DNA of 64,000 nt from Nitrincola lacisaponensis. GTDB taxonomy: Bacteria > Pseudomonadota > Gammaproteobacteria > Pseudomonadales > Balneatricaceae. The notes under the pieces were generated by a model, which was not told the DNA's origin, made no database searches, and worked only from the letters and a program-made list of their open reading frames with translations. The position numbers were made by a program, and so were the translations under genes. This document shows positions 7,272 to 17,958 of this stretch, piece by piece; within the stretch, counting starts at the first letter, position 1; the number at the start of each line of letters is the position of its first letter. The stretch is taken from contig NZ_JMSZ01000042.1 in the NCBI RefSeq assembly GCF_000691225.1, positions 186,001-250,000 of the forward strand, in the 5' to 3' direction.

Positions 7272-9917
7272 ATGGGTAAGACCCTTGTCATCGTAGAGTC
7301 ACCAGCCAAGGCCCGCACGATTAATAAGTACCTCGGTAGCCAGTATGTGGTGAAATCCAGTGTTGGCCATATTCGTGATCTCCCCACCAGTGGTAGCGGC
7401 ACCACGACCAGTGATCCCAAAGAACGAGCCAAGCTGGCCGCCCAGACACGCAAGTTGTCAGAAGAGGCCAAGGCTGAGTATCGCAAAACCAAAGCGCGTG
7501 AGCAGTTGATACGGCGTATGGGTATTGACCCTGAGCATGGCTGGGATGCGCGCTACGAAATTCTGCCGGGTAAGGAAAAGGTCGTTGATGAACTGAAGAA
7601 ACTGGCGGCCAGTGCTGATGAAATTTATCTGGCAACGGATTTGGACCGTGAAGGGGAGGCGATTGCCTGGCATTTGCGCGAAGCCATAGGCGGAGATGAC
7701 AGTCGTTACAAGCGGGTCGTATTCAACGAAATCACTAAAAAAGCGATCAAAGAGGCCTTCAAGGATCCGGGTGAACTGGTCATGAGCCGGGTCAATGCGC
7801 AACAGGCGCGTCGTTTCCTGGATCGTGTCGTAGGTTACATGGTGTCGCCGCTGTTATGGGAAAAAGTTGCGCGGGGCCTGTCGGCAGGGCGGGTTCAGTC
7901 GGTTGCAGTGCGTCTGATTGTAGATCGTGAGCGCGAAATCCGTGCCTTTATTCCAGAAGAATATTGGGAAGTGTTTGCGTCAACACTCAGTGAGCAGGGC
8001 GATGCCCTCAAGCTGCAAGTGATGCGTCAGGGCGAGACAGCCTTCAGACCCACCTCGGCGGAGCAGACAGAACAGCAGCTTGCACTGCTGAAGCAGGCCG
8101 ACTATATCATTACTGGTCGTGAAGACCGGGCGACCAGTAGCAAGCCCTCTGCGCCATTTATTACCTCGACACTGCAGCAGGCTGCCAGCACACGCCTCGG
8201 TTTCGGGGTAAAGAAAACCATGATGATGGCGCAGCGTCTGTATGAGGCGGGTTATATCACCTACATGCGAACTGACTCCACCAATCTCAGTGAAGATGCT
8301 GTGAATGCCTGTCGTGAGTTTATCCAGCAGCATTATGGTGATCGTTATTTGCCTGAGCAGCCAGTGCGTTACAGCAGCAAAGAGGGGGCTCAGGAAGCGC
8401 ATGAGGCTATCCGTCCATCAGATGTCAATCTGACGGCCGATGGGCTCAGTGGCATGGAAACAGATGCCGAGCGTTTATATGATTTGATCCGTCGACAGTT
8501 TCTGGCCTGTCAGATGATGCCTGCTCAATATACCAGTACCCGCATTACCGTGCAGGCTGGCGAGTTTGAGCTGGCAGTCAAAGGCCGAATTCTGCGTTTT
8601 GATGGTTATACTCGCGTGCTGCCGGCGCGTGGCAAAAATGATGAAGATATCATTCTGCCTGACCTGCAGCAGGGTGACCGGTTAACCCTGGAAGCACTGG
8701 AACCCAAGCAGCACTTCACCCGTCCGGCACCCCGTTATACCGAAGCCAGCCTGGTAAAAGAGTTGGAAAAACGAGGTATTGGGCGGCCATCCACCTATGC
8801 GGCCATCATCTCGACAATTCAGGAACGTGGTTATGTGGAAGTGCAGGGACGGCGCTTCTATGCCTGTAAAATGGGCGATATTGTCACTGAACGACTCAGT
8901 GAAAGCTTTGCTGATTTGATGGACTACAGTTTTACAGCGCGTATGGAAAGTTATCTGGATGAGGTGGCGCGTGGGGAGCTGGAATGGAAGGTGTTGCTGG
9001 ATCGTTTCTATGATGATTTTATCCGGGCATTAGAGCAGGCGCAGGACCCGGAACAGGGCATGCGTCCCAACTCCCCCACACCGACCGATATTGAGTGTCC
9101 GGACTGTGGGCGGCATATGATGATTCGCACCGGTAGCACTGGCGTGTTTCTCGGTTGCTCCGGTTATGCCTTGCCACCTAAAGAACGTTGTAAATGTACA
9201 ATCAACCTGATTTCCGGTGATGAAGTTATCAGTGCTGATGCCGATGATGAAGCGGAGTCGCGTATCCTGCGTAACAAGCACCGCTGCAAGCTCTGTGGTA
9301 CAGCAATGGATTCCTATCTGCTGGACGAAAAGCGCAAGTTGCATATTTGTGGTAATAACCCGGACTGCAGTGGTTTTGAAATAGAGCAGGGCAGCTTCCG
9401 TATCAAAGGTTATGACGGTCCTACCATTGAGTGTGACAAGTGCGGTTCAGAAATGCAGTTGAAAACCGGCCGGTTCGGCAAGTTTTTTGGTTGCAGTAAC
9501 AGTGCCTGTAAAAATACCCGTAAATTGCTGCGCAATGGTGAACCGGCCCCGCCTAAAATGGACCCGGTACCCATGCCTGAGCTGGCATGTGAAAAGGTGG
9601 ATGACACCTATGTGCTGCGCGATGGTGCCAGTGGGCTGTTCCTGGCAGCCAGCCAGTTTCCGAAAAAGCGGGAAACCCGTGCACCCCTGGTGAAAGAATT
9701 GCTGCCACATCGACAGCAAATTGATACCAAGTATCATTTTTTGCTCTCAGCGCCGACTGAAGATGATGATGGTAATCCGACCATCGTACGTTATAGTCGT
9801 AAAACCAAAGAGCAGTATGTGATGACTGAAGTCGAGGGTAAGGCAACAGGTTGGCGAGCATTTTATGATAACGGTCAGTGGGTAGTCGATGCGGCCAAAA
9901 AACGCCCAGCCAAATAA
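7272..9917 (+). CDS. topA: DNA topoisomerase I
   Basis: An 881-residue type IA topoisomerase that relaxes negative supercoils through a 5'-phosphotyrosine intermediate. The Toprim domain starts [14 protein letters not shown], with the acidic triad ATDLDREGE at about residues 118-126. The catalytic Tyr is at residue 331 in [13 protein letters not shown] (Tyr319 in E. coli). The C-terminus holds Cys-rich zinc-ribbon repeats (CPDC...CKC, CKLC...C, CDKC...C) and a final basic tail. Length and order match proteobacterial TopA. It is followed by the DUF6586 gene, an association I know from Pseudomonas. Confidence 0.97.
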   Translation: MGKTLVIVESPAKARTINKYLGSQYVVKSSVGHIRDLPTSGSGTTTSDPKERAKLAAQTRKLSEEAKAEYRKTKAREQLIRRMGIDPEHGWDARYEILPGKEKVVDELKKLAASADEIYLATDLDREGEAIAWHLREAIGGDDSRYKRVVFNEITKKAIKEAFKDPGELVMSRVNAQQARRFLDRVVGYMVSPLLWEKVARGLSAGRVQSVAVRLIVDREREIRAFIPEEYWEVFASTLSEQGDALKLQVMRQGETAFRPTSAEQTEQQLALLKQADYIITGREDRATSSKPSAPFITSTLQQAASTRLGFGVKKTMMMAQRLYEAGYITYMRTDSTNLSEDAVNACREFIQQHYGDRYLPEQPVRYSSKEGAQEAHEAIRPSDVNLTADGLSGMETDAERLYDLIRRQFLACQMMPAQYTSTRITVQAGEFELAVKGRILRFDGYTRVLPARGKNDEDIILPDLQQGDRLTLEALEPKQHFTRPAPRYTEASLVKELEKRGIGRPSTYAAIISTIQERGYVEVQGRRFYACKMGDIVTERLSESFADLMDYSFTARMESYLDEVARGELEWKVLLDRFYDDFIRALEQAQDPEQGMRPNSPTPTDIECPDCGRHMMIRTGSTGVFLGCSGYALPPKERCKCTINLISGDEVISADADDEAESRILRNKHRCKLCGTAMDSYLLDEKRKLHICGNNPDCSGFEIEQGSFRIKGYDGPTIECDKCGSEMQLKTGRFGKFFGCSNSACKNTRKLLRNGEPAPPKMDPVPMPELACEKVDDTYVLRDGASGLFLAASQFPKKRETRAPLVKELLPHRQQIDTKYHFLLSAPTEDDDGNPTIVRYSRKTKEQYVMTEVEGKATGWRAFYDNGQWVVDAAKKRPAK

Positions 9918-9959
9918 TATTTGCGAAGGTTAAGGCCTGTCTGTTCCTGGAGAGAGTGA

Positions 9960-10484
9960 ATGAGTGAAGTCTATCTGGCACGAACAAACCAGAAGCTGAA
10001 TTTTGTCCGGCTGCATCTGGATGCATTGCAGGCGGCCCAGGCATCAACTGCCTGGAGTAAACATGCGCTGATTGAATCTTATCAGGAATCGGTGTTGTTT
10101 CATCTGGTATCCGCATACAGTTCGTTATTGCGTGAAATTGCTGAGCGTTATCAACTGGATGTTGAGACTATTACCACGCTGGATGAGCTGGCTGCCGGCT
10201 TTGAACGGTCTGGCTTTGAATCGCCTGAATTGAATGAGCTACTGCAGCTGGAAGCCAATCAGGACAGTTGGCTGCATTGCCTGCAAAAAGCCTATGCGGC
10301 TTGCTGGCGTGCAACAGACAAGGCGCGTCCATCTGTTGCTGCAGCCAGTCGTTCTGAAATTCAGGTGATGCAGATCAACCCGGACCATGCGGGTGATGCT
10401 GACGTGTTCAGTGAGTATCAAGGCTGGCTGGCAAATATGCGACAGCTGGTCGAGAAAATGCGTGAAGGTATGCAGGAGTGGTGA
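9960..10484 (+). CDS. DUF6586 family protein
   Basis: 174 residues, soluble and mostly helical. The start SEVYLARTNQKLNFVRLHLD matches the small family found next to topA and lexA in Pseudomonas-like bacteria (DUF6586); its function is unknown. GGAGAG lies at a good distance before the ATG. It lies 42 bases after topA and so is probably cotranscribed, and it is convergent with lexA. The stop codon lies inside the hairpin 10473-10494. Confidence 0.75.
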   Translation: MSEVYLARTNQKLNFVRLHLDALQAAQASTAWSKHALIESYQESVLFHLVSAYSSLLREIAERYQLDVETITTLDELAAGFERSGFESPELNELLQLEANQDSWLHCLQKAYAACWRATDKARPSVAAASRSEIQVMQINPDHAGDADVFSEYQGWLANMRQLVEKMREGMQEW

Positions 10485-10494
10485 GTCACTCCTG
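10473..10494. terminator. Hairpin between convergent DUF6586 gene and lexA
   Basis: CAGGAGTG and CACTCCTG form a perfect 8-bp stem with a 6-base loop across the stop codon of the DUF6586 gene. There is no T-tract, so termination here would be weak or need a factor. Confidence 0.35.
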
Positions 10495-10516
10495 AACCGG
10501 CTTCCCGGGTAAGGCG

Positions 10517-11131
10517 TTAATTGCCCTGACGAATAACGCCAACACCCAGTCCTTCAATGATCAGCTCATCCTGTGTCAGGTCCAGCTCAATTGGAGCAAA
10601 GTCCTCATTTTCAGCAATCAGGCTGACATGATTTCCTTGGCGCTGAAAGCGCTTCACAGTCACTTCATCACCAATGCGTGCAACAACAACCTGGCCATTT
10701 CGGACGTCACGGGTTTGATGGACCGCCAGCAGGTCTCCATCCATGATGCCGATATTTTTCATACTCATGCCGCGCACTCGTAGCAGATAGTCAGCAGGGG
10801 GATGGAAAAAATCCGGTGCGATCTGGCAGCGCTCCTCAATATGTTCCAGCGCCAGAATGGGTGAGCCGGCGGCAACCGAACCGACCAGGGGCAGGCCGGA
10901 CTCCTCTGGAGCCGGGATGCTTTCCTCGGGCAGGCGTATACCTCGGGATGTATGCTGGATAATCTCAATAGCCCCTTTACGTTGCAAGGCCTTAAGATGC
11001 TCCTCGGCGGCATTGGCCGACTTGAACCCCAGTTCTTTGGCAATCTCTGCACGTGTGGGCGGATAGCCTGTGGCATCGATATGGCGACGAATACAGTCGA
11101 GCACTTGTGTTTGACGGGCTGTAAGTTTCAT
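10517..11131 (-). CDS. lexA: SOS repressor LexA
   Basis: A 204-residue repressor-protease. The N-terminal winged helix ([17 protein letters not shown]) reads SOS boxes. The self-cleavage site is Ala88-Gly89 in GSVAAGSP, the catalytic Ser is Ser123 in GMSMKN and the catalytic Lys is Lys160 in EVTVKRF. The start is the ATG at 11131; an upstream in-frame extension would swallow the SOS boxes and lacks homology. Two SOS boxes lie 9-43 bases before the start, so the gene is autoregulated. sulA, which follows lexA in Pseudomonas, is not present here. Confidence 0.97.
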   Translation of the reverse strand: MKLTARQTQVLDCIRRHIDATGYPPTRAEIAKELGFKSANAAEEHLKALQRKGAIEIIQHTSRGIRLPEESIPAPEESGLPLVGSVAAGSPILALEHIEERCQIAPDFFHPPADYLLRVRGMSMKNIGIMDGDLLAVHQTRDVRNGQVVVARIGDEVTVKRFQRQGNHVSLIAENEDFAPIELDLTQDELIIEGLGVGVIRQGN

Positions 11132-11139
11132 TTTATAAC

Positions 11140-11155
11140 CTGTTTTTGTGTACAG
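11140..11155. promoter_or_regulatory. LexA (SOS) box 1
   Basis: CTGT-N8-ACAG is matched exactly (CTGTTTTTGTGTACAG), 8 bases upstream of the lexA ATG. It would block lexA transcription or elongation. Confidence 0.88.
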
Positions 11156-11158
11156 TAA

Positions 11159-11174
11159 CTGCATTTTTGTACAG
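11159..11174. promoter_or_regulatory. LexA (SOS) box 2
   Basis: CTGC-N8-ACAG matches the SOS consensus with one mismatch. Box centres are 19 bp apart, similar to the tandem boxes at E. coli lexA. A TTGACG -35-like hexamer for lexA lies at 11186-11191 on the minus strand. dinG starts 82 bases away on the other side, so the pair can also control dinG. Confidence 0.78.
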
Positions 11175-11256
11175 TATGTGGTTCCCGTCAAGTCGTTGTG
11201 TCTGAAAAGAGCGGATTTTGATACACTCTAGCGCATAAAATACAGAGGATACCCGG

Positions 11257-13371
11257 GTGCTGGACGCGTCACTGAAAAAAGAGATACAAACTGCCTATAC
11301 GCGTTTTCTGGATAGCCGTGGTTTGAAAGCACGTCCGGCACAGAAGCAGATGATTGCTGCTGTGGCCAGAACCCTGGGCAGTATCCGTGCCGATGAAAAA
11401 GGTCATCGCCTGGGTGAATCTCATCTGGTAGCGGTCGAAGCCGGAACCGGAACAGGTAAAACCATCGCCTATCTGCTGGCCGCCTTGCCGATTGCACGGC
11501 AGCGCGGTTTGAAGTTGATAGTCTCGACGGCAACGGTAGCACTGCAGGAACAGTTGATTGACAAGGACTTGCCTGAGCTGGCCGAGCATGCAGGACTCAG
11601 TTTCCGCTTTACGCTGGCCAAAGGGCGAGGCCGATATCTGTGTTTGAACAAGGCTGAACAGCTGCTGGGTGATCAGTTAGCGCTGGGGCAGATGGCTCTC
11701 TACGAGGATGAAGAGCAGCGTCGGGTTGAGCCGTCGGTGCTGGAAAGTGTGCGGCGCCTGATGCAGCGTTACGCTGAAGGTGGCTGGGATGGCGATCGTG
11801 ATCGCTTAAGCGAGGCTCCCTCTGAAGAAACCTGGAGTCACCTGACCAGTGATCATATGCAATGCAGCAACCGCCGCTGTATTAACTTCAGTGTTTGCCC
11901 GTTTTATCGGGCTCGTGAGCAGATGGGAGATGCGGATCTGGTGATTGCCAATCATGATCTGGTGTTGGCTGACCTGTCACTGGGGGGCGGTGCTATTTTG
12001 CCGGAACCTGCTTCAGCCCTGTATATCTTTGATGAGGGACATCATCTCGCCGACAAGGCTGGCAGTCACTTTTCCTACAGTCTGAAACTCATCACGGCGC
12101 TGCGACTGGTTGCCGGGATGGAGAAAAAGCTGCAACAGTTCAGTCAGCAGTGCAGTTCCAGTTTTCTGGATGAAGCGATTGCCCGTATGCACCAGCCGAT
12201 TGAAGACCTGCTTCAGGCGCTGGAAAACTGGCGTGAACTTGCGGAAGCGCTGAACTTTGAGTCAGAGCGTGGGCGCACCCCCAGGGTGCGTTTTGCGGGT
12301 GGACGTCAACCGGATGCCTGGCTGACACCGGCCCGTGATGTACAGCAGGGTTGTCAGCGACTGCTGCAGCAACTGGAACAACTGGCTGCTCTGTTAAAAG
12401 AGGCCATGGAAGGGAATCTTGCTGATATTGAACGAGGCAAGGCGGAAGCCTTTTATCCTCAACTGGGCTTTTTGCTGAACCGTATTCAGCAAATGAGCTG
12501 GTTGGCTGGCAGCTTTGCACGTCTGGATGAATCGGGTATCAGCCCAACGGCGCGCTGGGTGGTTCTGCATGACACCCTGCAGGGGACAGAGTTTGAGTGT
12601 TGCAGCAGCCCGGTATCTGTAGCGGCAACGCTGCAGGAGCATTTATGGCAGGCCTGTTTTGGTGCGCTGATCACGTCGGCAACCCTGACGGCACTGGGTC
12701 GTTTTGATCGGTTGAAGCAAACGCTTGGACTGCCGGATGATACCCCTTGTGAGCGTCTGGCCAGTCCGTTTGATTATTATCAGGCGGCTGAGCTGCATGT
12801 GCCACGGATGCGCACCGATCCCGGGCGGGCGGATGAGCATACCGAGGAGGTGATTGCTTTTCTGAATCAGGAGCTGCCAGCGCAGCAGGCAACACTGGTG
12901 CTGTTCAGTTCCTGGAAGCAGATGTACCGTGTGCTTGAGGGGCTGAATCCAGAGTTAAAGGACCGTGTGATCGAACAGGGTAGCAGTGCCAAGTCGTTGA
13001 TGTTACAACAGCATCGAACACGTATCGATGCAGGGCAGCCCAGTTGCCTGTTTGGTCTTGCGTCTTTTGCTGAAGGTGTGGATCTGCCCGGCGCCTATCT
13101 GACAGATGTCATCATTACCAAGTTACCCTTCAGTGTGCCAGATGATCCGGTGGATGCAACGCTGGCAGAGTGGATTGAACAGCAGGGTGGCAATCCGTTT
13201 GTGGACTGGGCAGTCCCTGCGGCCTCCATGCGCCTGACCCAGGCGGTTGGACGGTTGTTACGTACCGAGCAGGATCGTGGTCGGGTGGTGATTCTGGATC
13301 GTCGCCTGACAGGAAAATTTTATGGCCGCCAGATACTCGAGGCACTGCCACCTTTCCGGCAGGTGTTCTGA
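11257..13371 (+). CDS. dinG: ATP-dependent DNA helicase DinG
   Basis: A 704-residue XPD-like superfamily 2 helicase that unwinds forks, D-loops and R-loops 5' to 3'. Walker A is EAGTGTGKT (about residues 54-62). Four Cys around HMQCSNRRCINFSVCPF are the iron-sulfur cluster ligands, the DEGH box is IFDEGHH, and the C-terminal motif VI is QAVGRLLRTEQDRG. The start is GTG at 11257 with AGAGGA seven bases upstream. It is divergent from lexA across the two SOS boxes, so damage induction is likely, as for dinG in E. coli. Confidence 0.95.
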   Translation: MLDASLKKEIQTAYTRFLDSRGLKARPAQKQMIAAVARTLGSIRADEKGHRLGESHLVAVEAGTGTGKTIAYLLAALPIARQRGLKLIVSTATVALQEQLIDKDLPELAEHAGLSFRFTLAKGRGRYLCLNKAEQLLGDQLALGQMALYEDEEQRRVEPSVLESVRRLMQRYAEGGWDGDRDRLSEAPSEETWSHLTSDHMQCSNRRCINFSVCPFYRAREQMGDADLVIANHDLVLADLSLGGGAILPEPASALYIFDEGHHLADKAGSHFSYSLKLITALRLVAGMEKKLQQFSQQCSSSFLDEAIARMHQPIEDLLQALENWRELAEALNFESERGRTPRVRFAGGRQPDAWLTPARDVQQGCQRLLQQLEQLAALLKEAMEGNLADIERGKAEAFYPQLGFLLNRIQQMSWLAGSFARLDESGISPTARWVVLHDTLQGTEFECCSSPVSVAATLQEHLWQACFGALITSATLTALGRFDRLKQTLGLPDDTPCERLASPFDYYQAAELHVPRMRTDPGRADEHTEEVIAFLNQELPAQQATLVLFSSWKQMYRVLEGLNPELKDRVIEQGSSAKSLMLQQHRTRIDAGQPSCLFGLASFAEGVDLPGAYLTDVIITKLPFSVPDDPVDATLAEWIEQQGGNPFVDWAVPAASMRLTQAVGRLLRTEQDRGRVVILDRRLTGKFYGRQILEALPPFRQVF

Positions 13372-13382
13372 CAGGGTAAGAT

Positions 13383-14894
13383 ATGGCAGCAATCGAAACG
13401 CAATTGGAAGGTAATCACTTGAATACAGAAGAACAGCTTCAGGCTCAACCGGATACAGATCAGTCCACGGCTAAGGATGCTGAGCGCAAACCACGTCGCA
13501 AGCGTCGTGATGGTCGCGGTAACAGTCGTCGCAAGAGCTGGACACCTCAGGAGTTTGTGGTGCCGGAAATGGCTGACCGTAAGCGCTTCCATGACTTTAA
13601 CCTCCCGGATGACCTGATGCATGCCATTGCGGATCTCGGATTTGAGTATTGCACGCCGATTCAGGCTGCAACGCTGGAGCATGCACTGGAAGGCAAGGAC
13701 CTGATTGCCAAGGCTCAGACCGGCACGGGTAAAACTGCTTCTTTCCTGATGGGGATTATTACGGACCTGCTGGATTATCCACTGCCGGAGCCGCGTAAAC
13801 TGAATGAGCCCCGTGCCTTGTTGATCGCACCGACGCGTGAACTGGCCTTGCAGATTGCAGCGGATGCCGAGTCACTGGTGCGTTATACCGATCTGTCCGT
13901 CGTTTCGCTGGTGGGCGGCATGGATTATGACAAGCAGCGTAAAGCTCTGGCCAAAGGGCCTGTCGACCTGCTGGTTGCTACACCGGGGCGTCTGATTGAC
14001 TTCGTCCGTTCCAAGGATGTGGATCTGTATCATGTTGAAGTGCTGGTACTGGATGAAGCTGACCGGATGCTGAGCATGGGCTTTATCCCGGATGTCCGTA
14101 CCATTATTCGACATACACCTCGCAAGGGACCTGAGCGCCAGACGCTGCTGTACAGCGCGACCTTCTCTGAAGAAATCATGCAGCTGGCACGTCAATGGAC
14201 CCAGGATCCGATCCAGATCGAAATAGAATCCGAGTCCCAGGTCACTGACAATATTACCCAGACAGTTTTCCTGGTTTCGGCTGCGGACAAGTATCGACTG
14301 CTGCGTAACTACCTGCGCATCCATAACGTTGAGCGCGCGATCGTGTTCTGTAACCGTCGGCATGAAACACGCGATCTGGCAGAAAAGCTGCGTCGTGATG
14401 GCATTCGCTCAGCATTGATGTCGGGAGAGATTCCACAGAACAAGCGGGTTAAAACCCTGGAAGACTTCCGTAGTGGCAAGATCCAGGTGCTGGTTGCTAC
14501 CGATGTCGCCGGGCGTGGCATTCACATCGATGGTGTTACCCACGTGATTAATTATCAGCTACCGGAAGAGGCCGATGACTATGTGCATCGTATCGGACGA
14601 ACCGGACGTGCAGGCGCCAGTGGTACATCGATTGCATTTGCCTGTGAAAATGACTCCTTCCTGATTCCGGAAGTGGAAGCGGGTACGGGCGTAAAACTGG
14701 AGTGTGTCCATCCTGACCCGGAACTGCTGGAGCCGCTGCCAGTCAAAGTTGCACCCGAGCAGGCTGAAATGGAACTGGCCGACGCTGCGAATGACGCCGC
14801 CACTTCAGTTGAACCTGAATCAGACGTGGAAGCCGACTCTCAGGTTGAGCCTGAGGTGAGCAGCCCGGAAACCGAGATCAAAAAGCCGGATTGA
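13383..14894 (+). CDS. rhlB: ATP-dependent RNA helicase RhlB
   Basis: A 503-residue DEAD-box helicase, in E. coli a partner of RNase E in the degradosome. A basic, low-complexity N-terminal extension ([15 protein letters not shown], about residues 38-52) precedes the Q motif and the core motifs [21 protein letters not shown] and HRIGRTGR. The C-terminal tail is acidic. The basic extension plus the [12 protein letters not shown] core fits the long RhlB form of pseudomonads; another DEAD-box paralogue cannot be fully excluded. The gene starts 11 bases after dinG. Confidence 0.85.
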   Translation: MAAIETQLEGNHLNTEEQLQAQPDTDQSTAKDAERKPRRKRRDGRGNSRRKSWTPQEFVVPEMADRKRFHDFNLPDDLMHAIADLGFEYCTPIQAATLEHALEGKDLIAKAQTGTGKTASFLMGIITDLLDYPLPEPRKLNEPRALLIAPTRELALQIAADAESLVRYTDLSVVSLVGGMDYDKQRKALAKGPVDLLVATPGRLIDFVRSKDVDLYHVEVLVLDEADRMLSMGFIPDVRTIIRHTPRKGPERQTLLYSATFSEEIMQLARQWTQDPIQIEIESESQVTDNITQTVFLVSAADKYRLLRNYLRIHNVERAIVFCNRRHETRDLAEKLRRDGIRSALMSGEIPQNKRVKTLEDFRSGKIQVLVATDVAGRGIHIDGVTHVINYQLPEEADDYVHRIGRTGRAGASGTSIAFACENDSFLIPEVEAGTGVKLECVHPDPELLEPLPVKVAPEQAEMELADAANDAATSVEPESDVEADSQVEPEVSSPETEIKKPD

Positions 14895-14896
14895 GC

Positions 14897-15121
14897 ATGC
14901 AGCAAGACAAGCATCGTACACGTAAAATCAGAAATCTCCTGGGAATCCTGGTCAGCGCATTCTTTGCGGTGGTGGGTGTTGCGGGCTTTCAACGTACCCA
15001 GGACCCGATGTTGCTGCTGGCGTTCTTGCTGCTGGCGGTATTGTCATTTGGTCTGATCAGTCTGATCTTTCGCTGGGTTGACCGGCTGCTGGATGTGCTG
15101 GACAGACAGGAGCCAAAGTAA
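14897..15121 (+). CDS. Small two-helix membrane protein of unknown function
   Basis: 74 residues from the ATG at 14897; a TTG six bases earlier overlaps the rhlB stop and could also serve. A basic N-terminus (QQDKHRTRKIR) precedes two membrane helices (about residues 12-30 and 38-58) and a short charged tail, predicting both ends in the cytoplasm. It sits 3 bases before gpsA in a tight operon. I do not recognise the family. Confidence 0.65.
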   Translation: MQQDKHRTRKIRNLLGILVSAFFAVVGVAGFQRTQDPMLLLAFLLLAVLSFGLISLIFRWVDRLLDVLDRQEPK

Positions 15122-15124
15122 GCG

Positions 15125-16198
15125 ATGGAGACTCAAGTGACGCATACATCTCATATTGCCGTACTCGGAGGAGGCAGTTTCGGCACTGTGATTGCCAACA
15201 TGGTAGCGGAAAAAGGACTTCCGGTTCGTTTGTGGATGCGTGATGCCGAGCGTGTTGAACAGATCAACCGCGAAAGGTGTAACACACGCTATGTTCCCGA
15301 CTACCCGTTGGCGGCTTCACTGGAAGCCACTGCTGACCTCAGCTATGCCCTGAAGGGCGCCGAGGTTGTCTTTCTGTCGATACCCAGTCACGCATTTCGC
15401 AGTGTATTGCGTCAGGCCGTGATTGATCTGACCCCTGAGCAGATGCTGATCAGTACCACCAAGGGAATCGAAACCGAAAGTTTCAGTCTGATGAGTGAGA
15501 TTATCGCTGATGAGGTACCGGGCGCCCGTATCGGGGTGCTCAGTGGTCCTAATCTGGCCAAGGAAATAGCTCGCAGACAACTGACTGCGACTGTTATTGC
15601 CAGTCAGGATGAGGCGTTGCGCAGTCGCATCCAGCAGCTGTTGCACAGCCCCTATTTTCGGGTTTATGCCAGCACCGACACCTATGGTGTTGAACTGGGC
15701 GGGACGTTGAAAAATATCTATGCGATTGCTGCCGGCATGAGTGCAGCCCTGGGTATGGGTGAGAATACCCGCAGTATGCTGATGACCCGTGCGTTGGCCG
15801 AAATGAGTCGCTTTGCTGTGTCGATGGGGGCTAACCCGATGACCTTTCTGGGTCTGGCGGGAGTGGGTGATCTGATCGTGACCTGCATGTCGCCGTTGAG
15901 TCGTAACTATCGGGTCGGCTATGCCCTGGGCCAGGGAAAGACGCTGGATGAAGCTGTGTCTGTGCTGGGCGAGGTTGCTGAAGGGGTGAACACACTGCAT
16001 CAGGTGCGTGACAAGGCGAGTGAGATGAATATCTACATGCCTCTGGTCATGGGGCTGTATGAAGTGGTCTTTACCGGTGCGCCGGTGACAGAGGTCGCCC
16101 GCAGTATGATGGTGAATGTACAGAGCAGTGACGTGGAGTTTGTCTTGCCGCGTGATGCCTGTGCTGTTTCTGGAGCAGGGCCATCGTCGAGCCAGTGA
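15125..16198 (+). CDS. gpsA: Glycerol-3-phosphate dehydrogenase [NAD(P)+]
   Basis: A 357-residue cytoplasmic enzyme reducing dihydroxyacetone phosphate to sn-glycerol-3-phosphate for phospholipid synthesis. The Rossmann motif is [10 protein letters not shown] (about residues 13-22). The catalytic segment is [15 protein letters not shown], whose Lys is the proton donor, and the substrate-binding segment is [12 protein letters not shown]. The hydrolase gene begins within its stop codon (GTGA overlap), so the two are translationally coupled. Confidence 0.96.
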   Translation: METQVTHTSHIAVLGGGSFGTVIANMVAEKGLPVRLWMRDAERVEQINRERCNTRYVPDYPLAASLEATADLSYALKGAEVVFLSIPSHAFRSVLRQAVIDLTPEQMLISTTKGIETESFSLMSEIIADEVPGARIGVLSGPNLAKEIARRQLTATVIASQDEALRSRIQQLLHSPYFRVYASTDTYGVELGGTLKNIYAIAAGMSAALGMGENTRSMLMTRALAEMSRFAVSMGANPMTFLGLAGVGDLIVTCMSPLSRNYRVGYALGQGKTLDEAVSVLGEVAEGVNTLHQVRDKASEMNIYMPLVMGLYEVVFTGAPVTEVARSMMVNVQSSDVEFVLPRDACAVSGAGPSSSQ

Positions 16199-17061
16199 TT
16201 CCGGTTGAGCGGCAGTTCAGTCTGCCGCATATACAGCTCAGCGGATTGAGTTGGGGGGAACCCACATCCGAACCTGTGTTGGCCTTGCATGGCTGGCTGG
16301 ATAATGCTGCCAGCTTTTATCGTCTGGCTCCCTTGCTGCAACCCCGTTATGTGTTGGCTCCTGACCTGGCCGGTCATGGCCGTTCTGCTCATCGACCTTC
16401 CGGTACTCCGTATTATATCTGGGATCATCTGATTGACCTGCTGGCATTGCTGGATGCGTTGGAACTGTCGCGCGTGCATCTGGTCGGACATTCTATGGGA
16501 GCCGGTATTGCCGCGTTGCTGGCAGCCGTTGCACCGGAACGGGTTGGATCAGTCGTCCTACTGGATGGTCTGGCCCCGCTGACAACTCCGGCAGAACAGA
16601 GCCCTGCTCAGATGGCTCAGGCTTTACGCCAGCGCACGCGCTTGCCGGGTCGTTTGCAGCGCGTCTATGCGCACCGGGATGAAGCGGTAATGGCACGTGC
16701 CAATAGCCGGTTTCCGGTGCCGCTTGATGCAGCGCAGCAACTGGCTGCGCGTGCCCTGAGTGAGACTGAAACCGGTTGGCAATGGCATACAGATCCCTGC
16801 CTGGTGCTGCCTTCTGTGCTAAGGTTAACAGAGGCGCAAGTCAGTGAATTTCTGAAGGTTATCCGGGCACCTGTTTGCCTGTGCTTGGCTGAACGGGGAA
16901 TTGCAACTGCACAGACCCATCAGTTGGCTCAGTGCGTAGAAGGAATACAGGTTGAGTGCCTGCCAGGTGGGCATCACTTCCATCTGGAGCAAGCCTCGGT
17001 GGCTGCAGTGGCAGCAAGTGTCAATCGACACCTGTCGGCGGATGGGTCCGTCGGTGTGTAG
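16195..17061 (+). CDS. Alpha/beta-hydrolase
   Basis: A 288-residue single-domain alpha/beta-hydrolase. The oxyanion segment is [11 protein letters not shown], the nucleophile elbow is GHSMGAG with Ser100, and the C-terminal His lies in GGHHFHLE. No signal peptide is seen, so it should be cytoplasmic. The start is a GTG overlapping the gpsA stop. The substrate cannot be told from sequence; the coupling to gpsA hints at lipid or ester metabolism, but that is weak. Confidence 0.85.
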   Translation: MIPVERQFSLPHIQLSGLSWGEPTSEPVLALHGWLDNAASFYRLAPLLQPRYVLAPDLAGHGRSAHRPSGTPYYIWDHLIDLLALLDALELSRVHLVGHSMGAGIAALLAAVAPERVGSVVLLDGLAPLTTPAEQSPAQMAQALRQRTRLPGRLQRVYAHRDEAVMARANSRFPVPLDAAQQLAARALSETETGWQWHTDPCLVLPSVLRLTEAQVSEFLKVIRAPVCLCLAERGIATAQTHQLAQCVEGIQVECLPGGHHFHLEQASVAAVAASVNRHLSADGSVGV

Positions 17062-17077
17062 CATCTAAGGAGATACC

Positions 17078-17953
17078 ATGTACGATCGCTCAATCAGGTT
17101 TTATGCCCTTGTCGCACTGTTGTTTGTCAGTCCCTTGCAGGCTGCCAATCAGCTGCCAGACTGGTTCGAACCCTATCCGTTGGCGACCCTGGAGAATCAG
17201 ACCTCCCGTCAGGTGCCGGATTATCAGTTGCCCTTGAGTCAGATCACGCGTATTCAGGGGCTGTTGCGTACCCAGAGTGAGCGCCGCCTAAGTGGTCAGC
17301 TGGTACGTCGTACCTGGCAGTTATCGTCAGGAAATACCCCTGAACAGGGGTTTGAGCATGTACGCGACCAATTGCTGCGCCAAAATGCGGACATACTCTA
17401 TGAGTGCTCATCGCGGCAGTGTGGTGCCAGCAACCTTTGGGCTAATCAGGTGTTTGGTTACGCCAATCTGCTTGGCGTCGACAGTGCCCAGTATTATCTG
17501 GCCGCTGAAATTCCGACCGGGCATGTGGCTGTCTATGCCGTGCGACGCGGCAATGGCCGTGTCTATCTGCATGTGGATTACATTCATTCAGAGTCCATGG
17601 CTGCTGCTGCGGTGGCAGGTGTATCGGAGATGACCTGGCAGCAGCGTTTTGCCGCACAGGGCTATGTCGACCTCCGGGATTGGCGGATAGGCCAGCCTGA
17701 TGTTCTGGATCAGCTGCTACAACTGCTGAATGAGTCGTCGACCTTGCAATTGCGTCTGGTGGTGCATCAGCGGGTAACCAGTGGTGATACAGGTTTGACT
17801 GAAAGCAATGCCCAGGCACAGCAGTTGGAAGCAGAGTTGATCGACGCCGGTATTGCGGCAGAGCGCATCTCGGTTTATGGGGTAGGCTCTCTGGCACCCA
17901 GTGTATTGGGCGAAGCTGATACAGCATTGACATTGATCCGGCTGTTGGAGTAA
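17078..17953 (+). CDS. Secreted DUF4892 protein with OmpA-like C-terminal half
   Basis: 291 residues with a signal peptide (about 1-23, ending LFVSPLQAAN). The first half contains the DUF4892 features: two Cys (ECSSRQCGASNLWANQVFGY) and the YYLAAEIPTGHVAVYAVRRG segment. The second half resembles an OmpA/MotB-like fold, with LRLVVHQRVTSGDTG and then AQQLEAELIDAGIAAERISV. It probably acts in the periplasm or at the outer membrane; the role is unknown. AAGGAG lies before the ATG, and the patatin gene follows after 5 bases. Confidence 0.8.
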   Translation: MYDRSIRFYALVALLFVSPLQAANQLPDWFEPYPLATLENQTSRQVPDYQLPLSQITRIQGLLRTQSERRLSGQLVRRTWQLSSGNTPEQGFEHVRDQLLRQNADILYECSSRQCGASNLWANQVFGYANLLGVDSAQYYLAAEIPTGHVAVYAVRRGNGRVYLHVDYIHSESMAAAAVAGVSEMTWQQRFAAQGYVDLRDWRIGQPDVLDQLLQLLNESSTLQLRLVVHQRVTSGDTGLTESNAQAQQLEAELIDAGIAAERISVYGVGSLAPSVLGEADTALTLIRLLE

Positions 17954-17958
17954 TCGCC

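Noticed and set aside
10513-10540. GGCGTTA...TAACGCC repeat at the 3' end of lexA
   Set aside because: 7-bp arms with a 14-base loop, mostly inside the lexA coding sequence and without a T-tract; likely chance or codon-driven.
15317-16000. 227-codon minus-strand open frame inside gpsA
   Set aside because: Antisense shadow; His/Gln-rich composition typical of reversed coding sequence.
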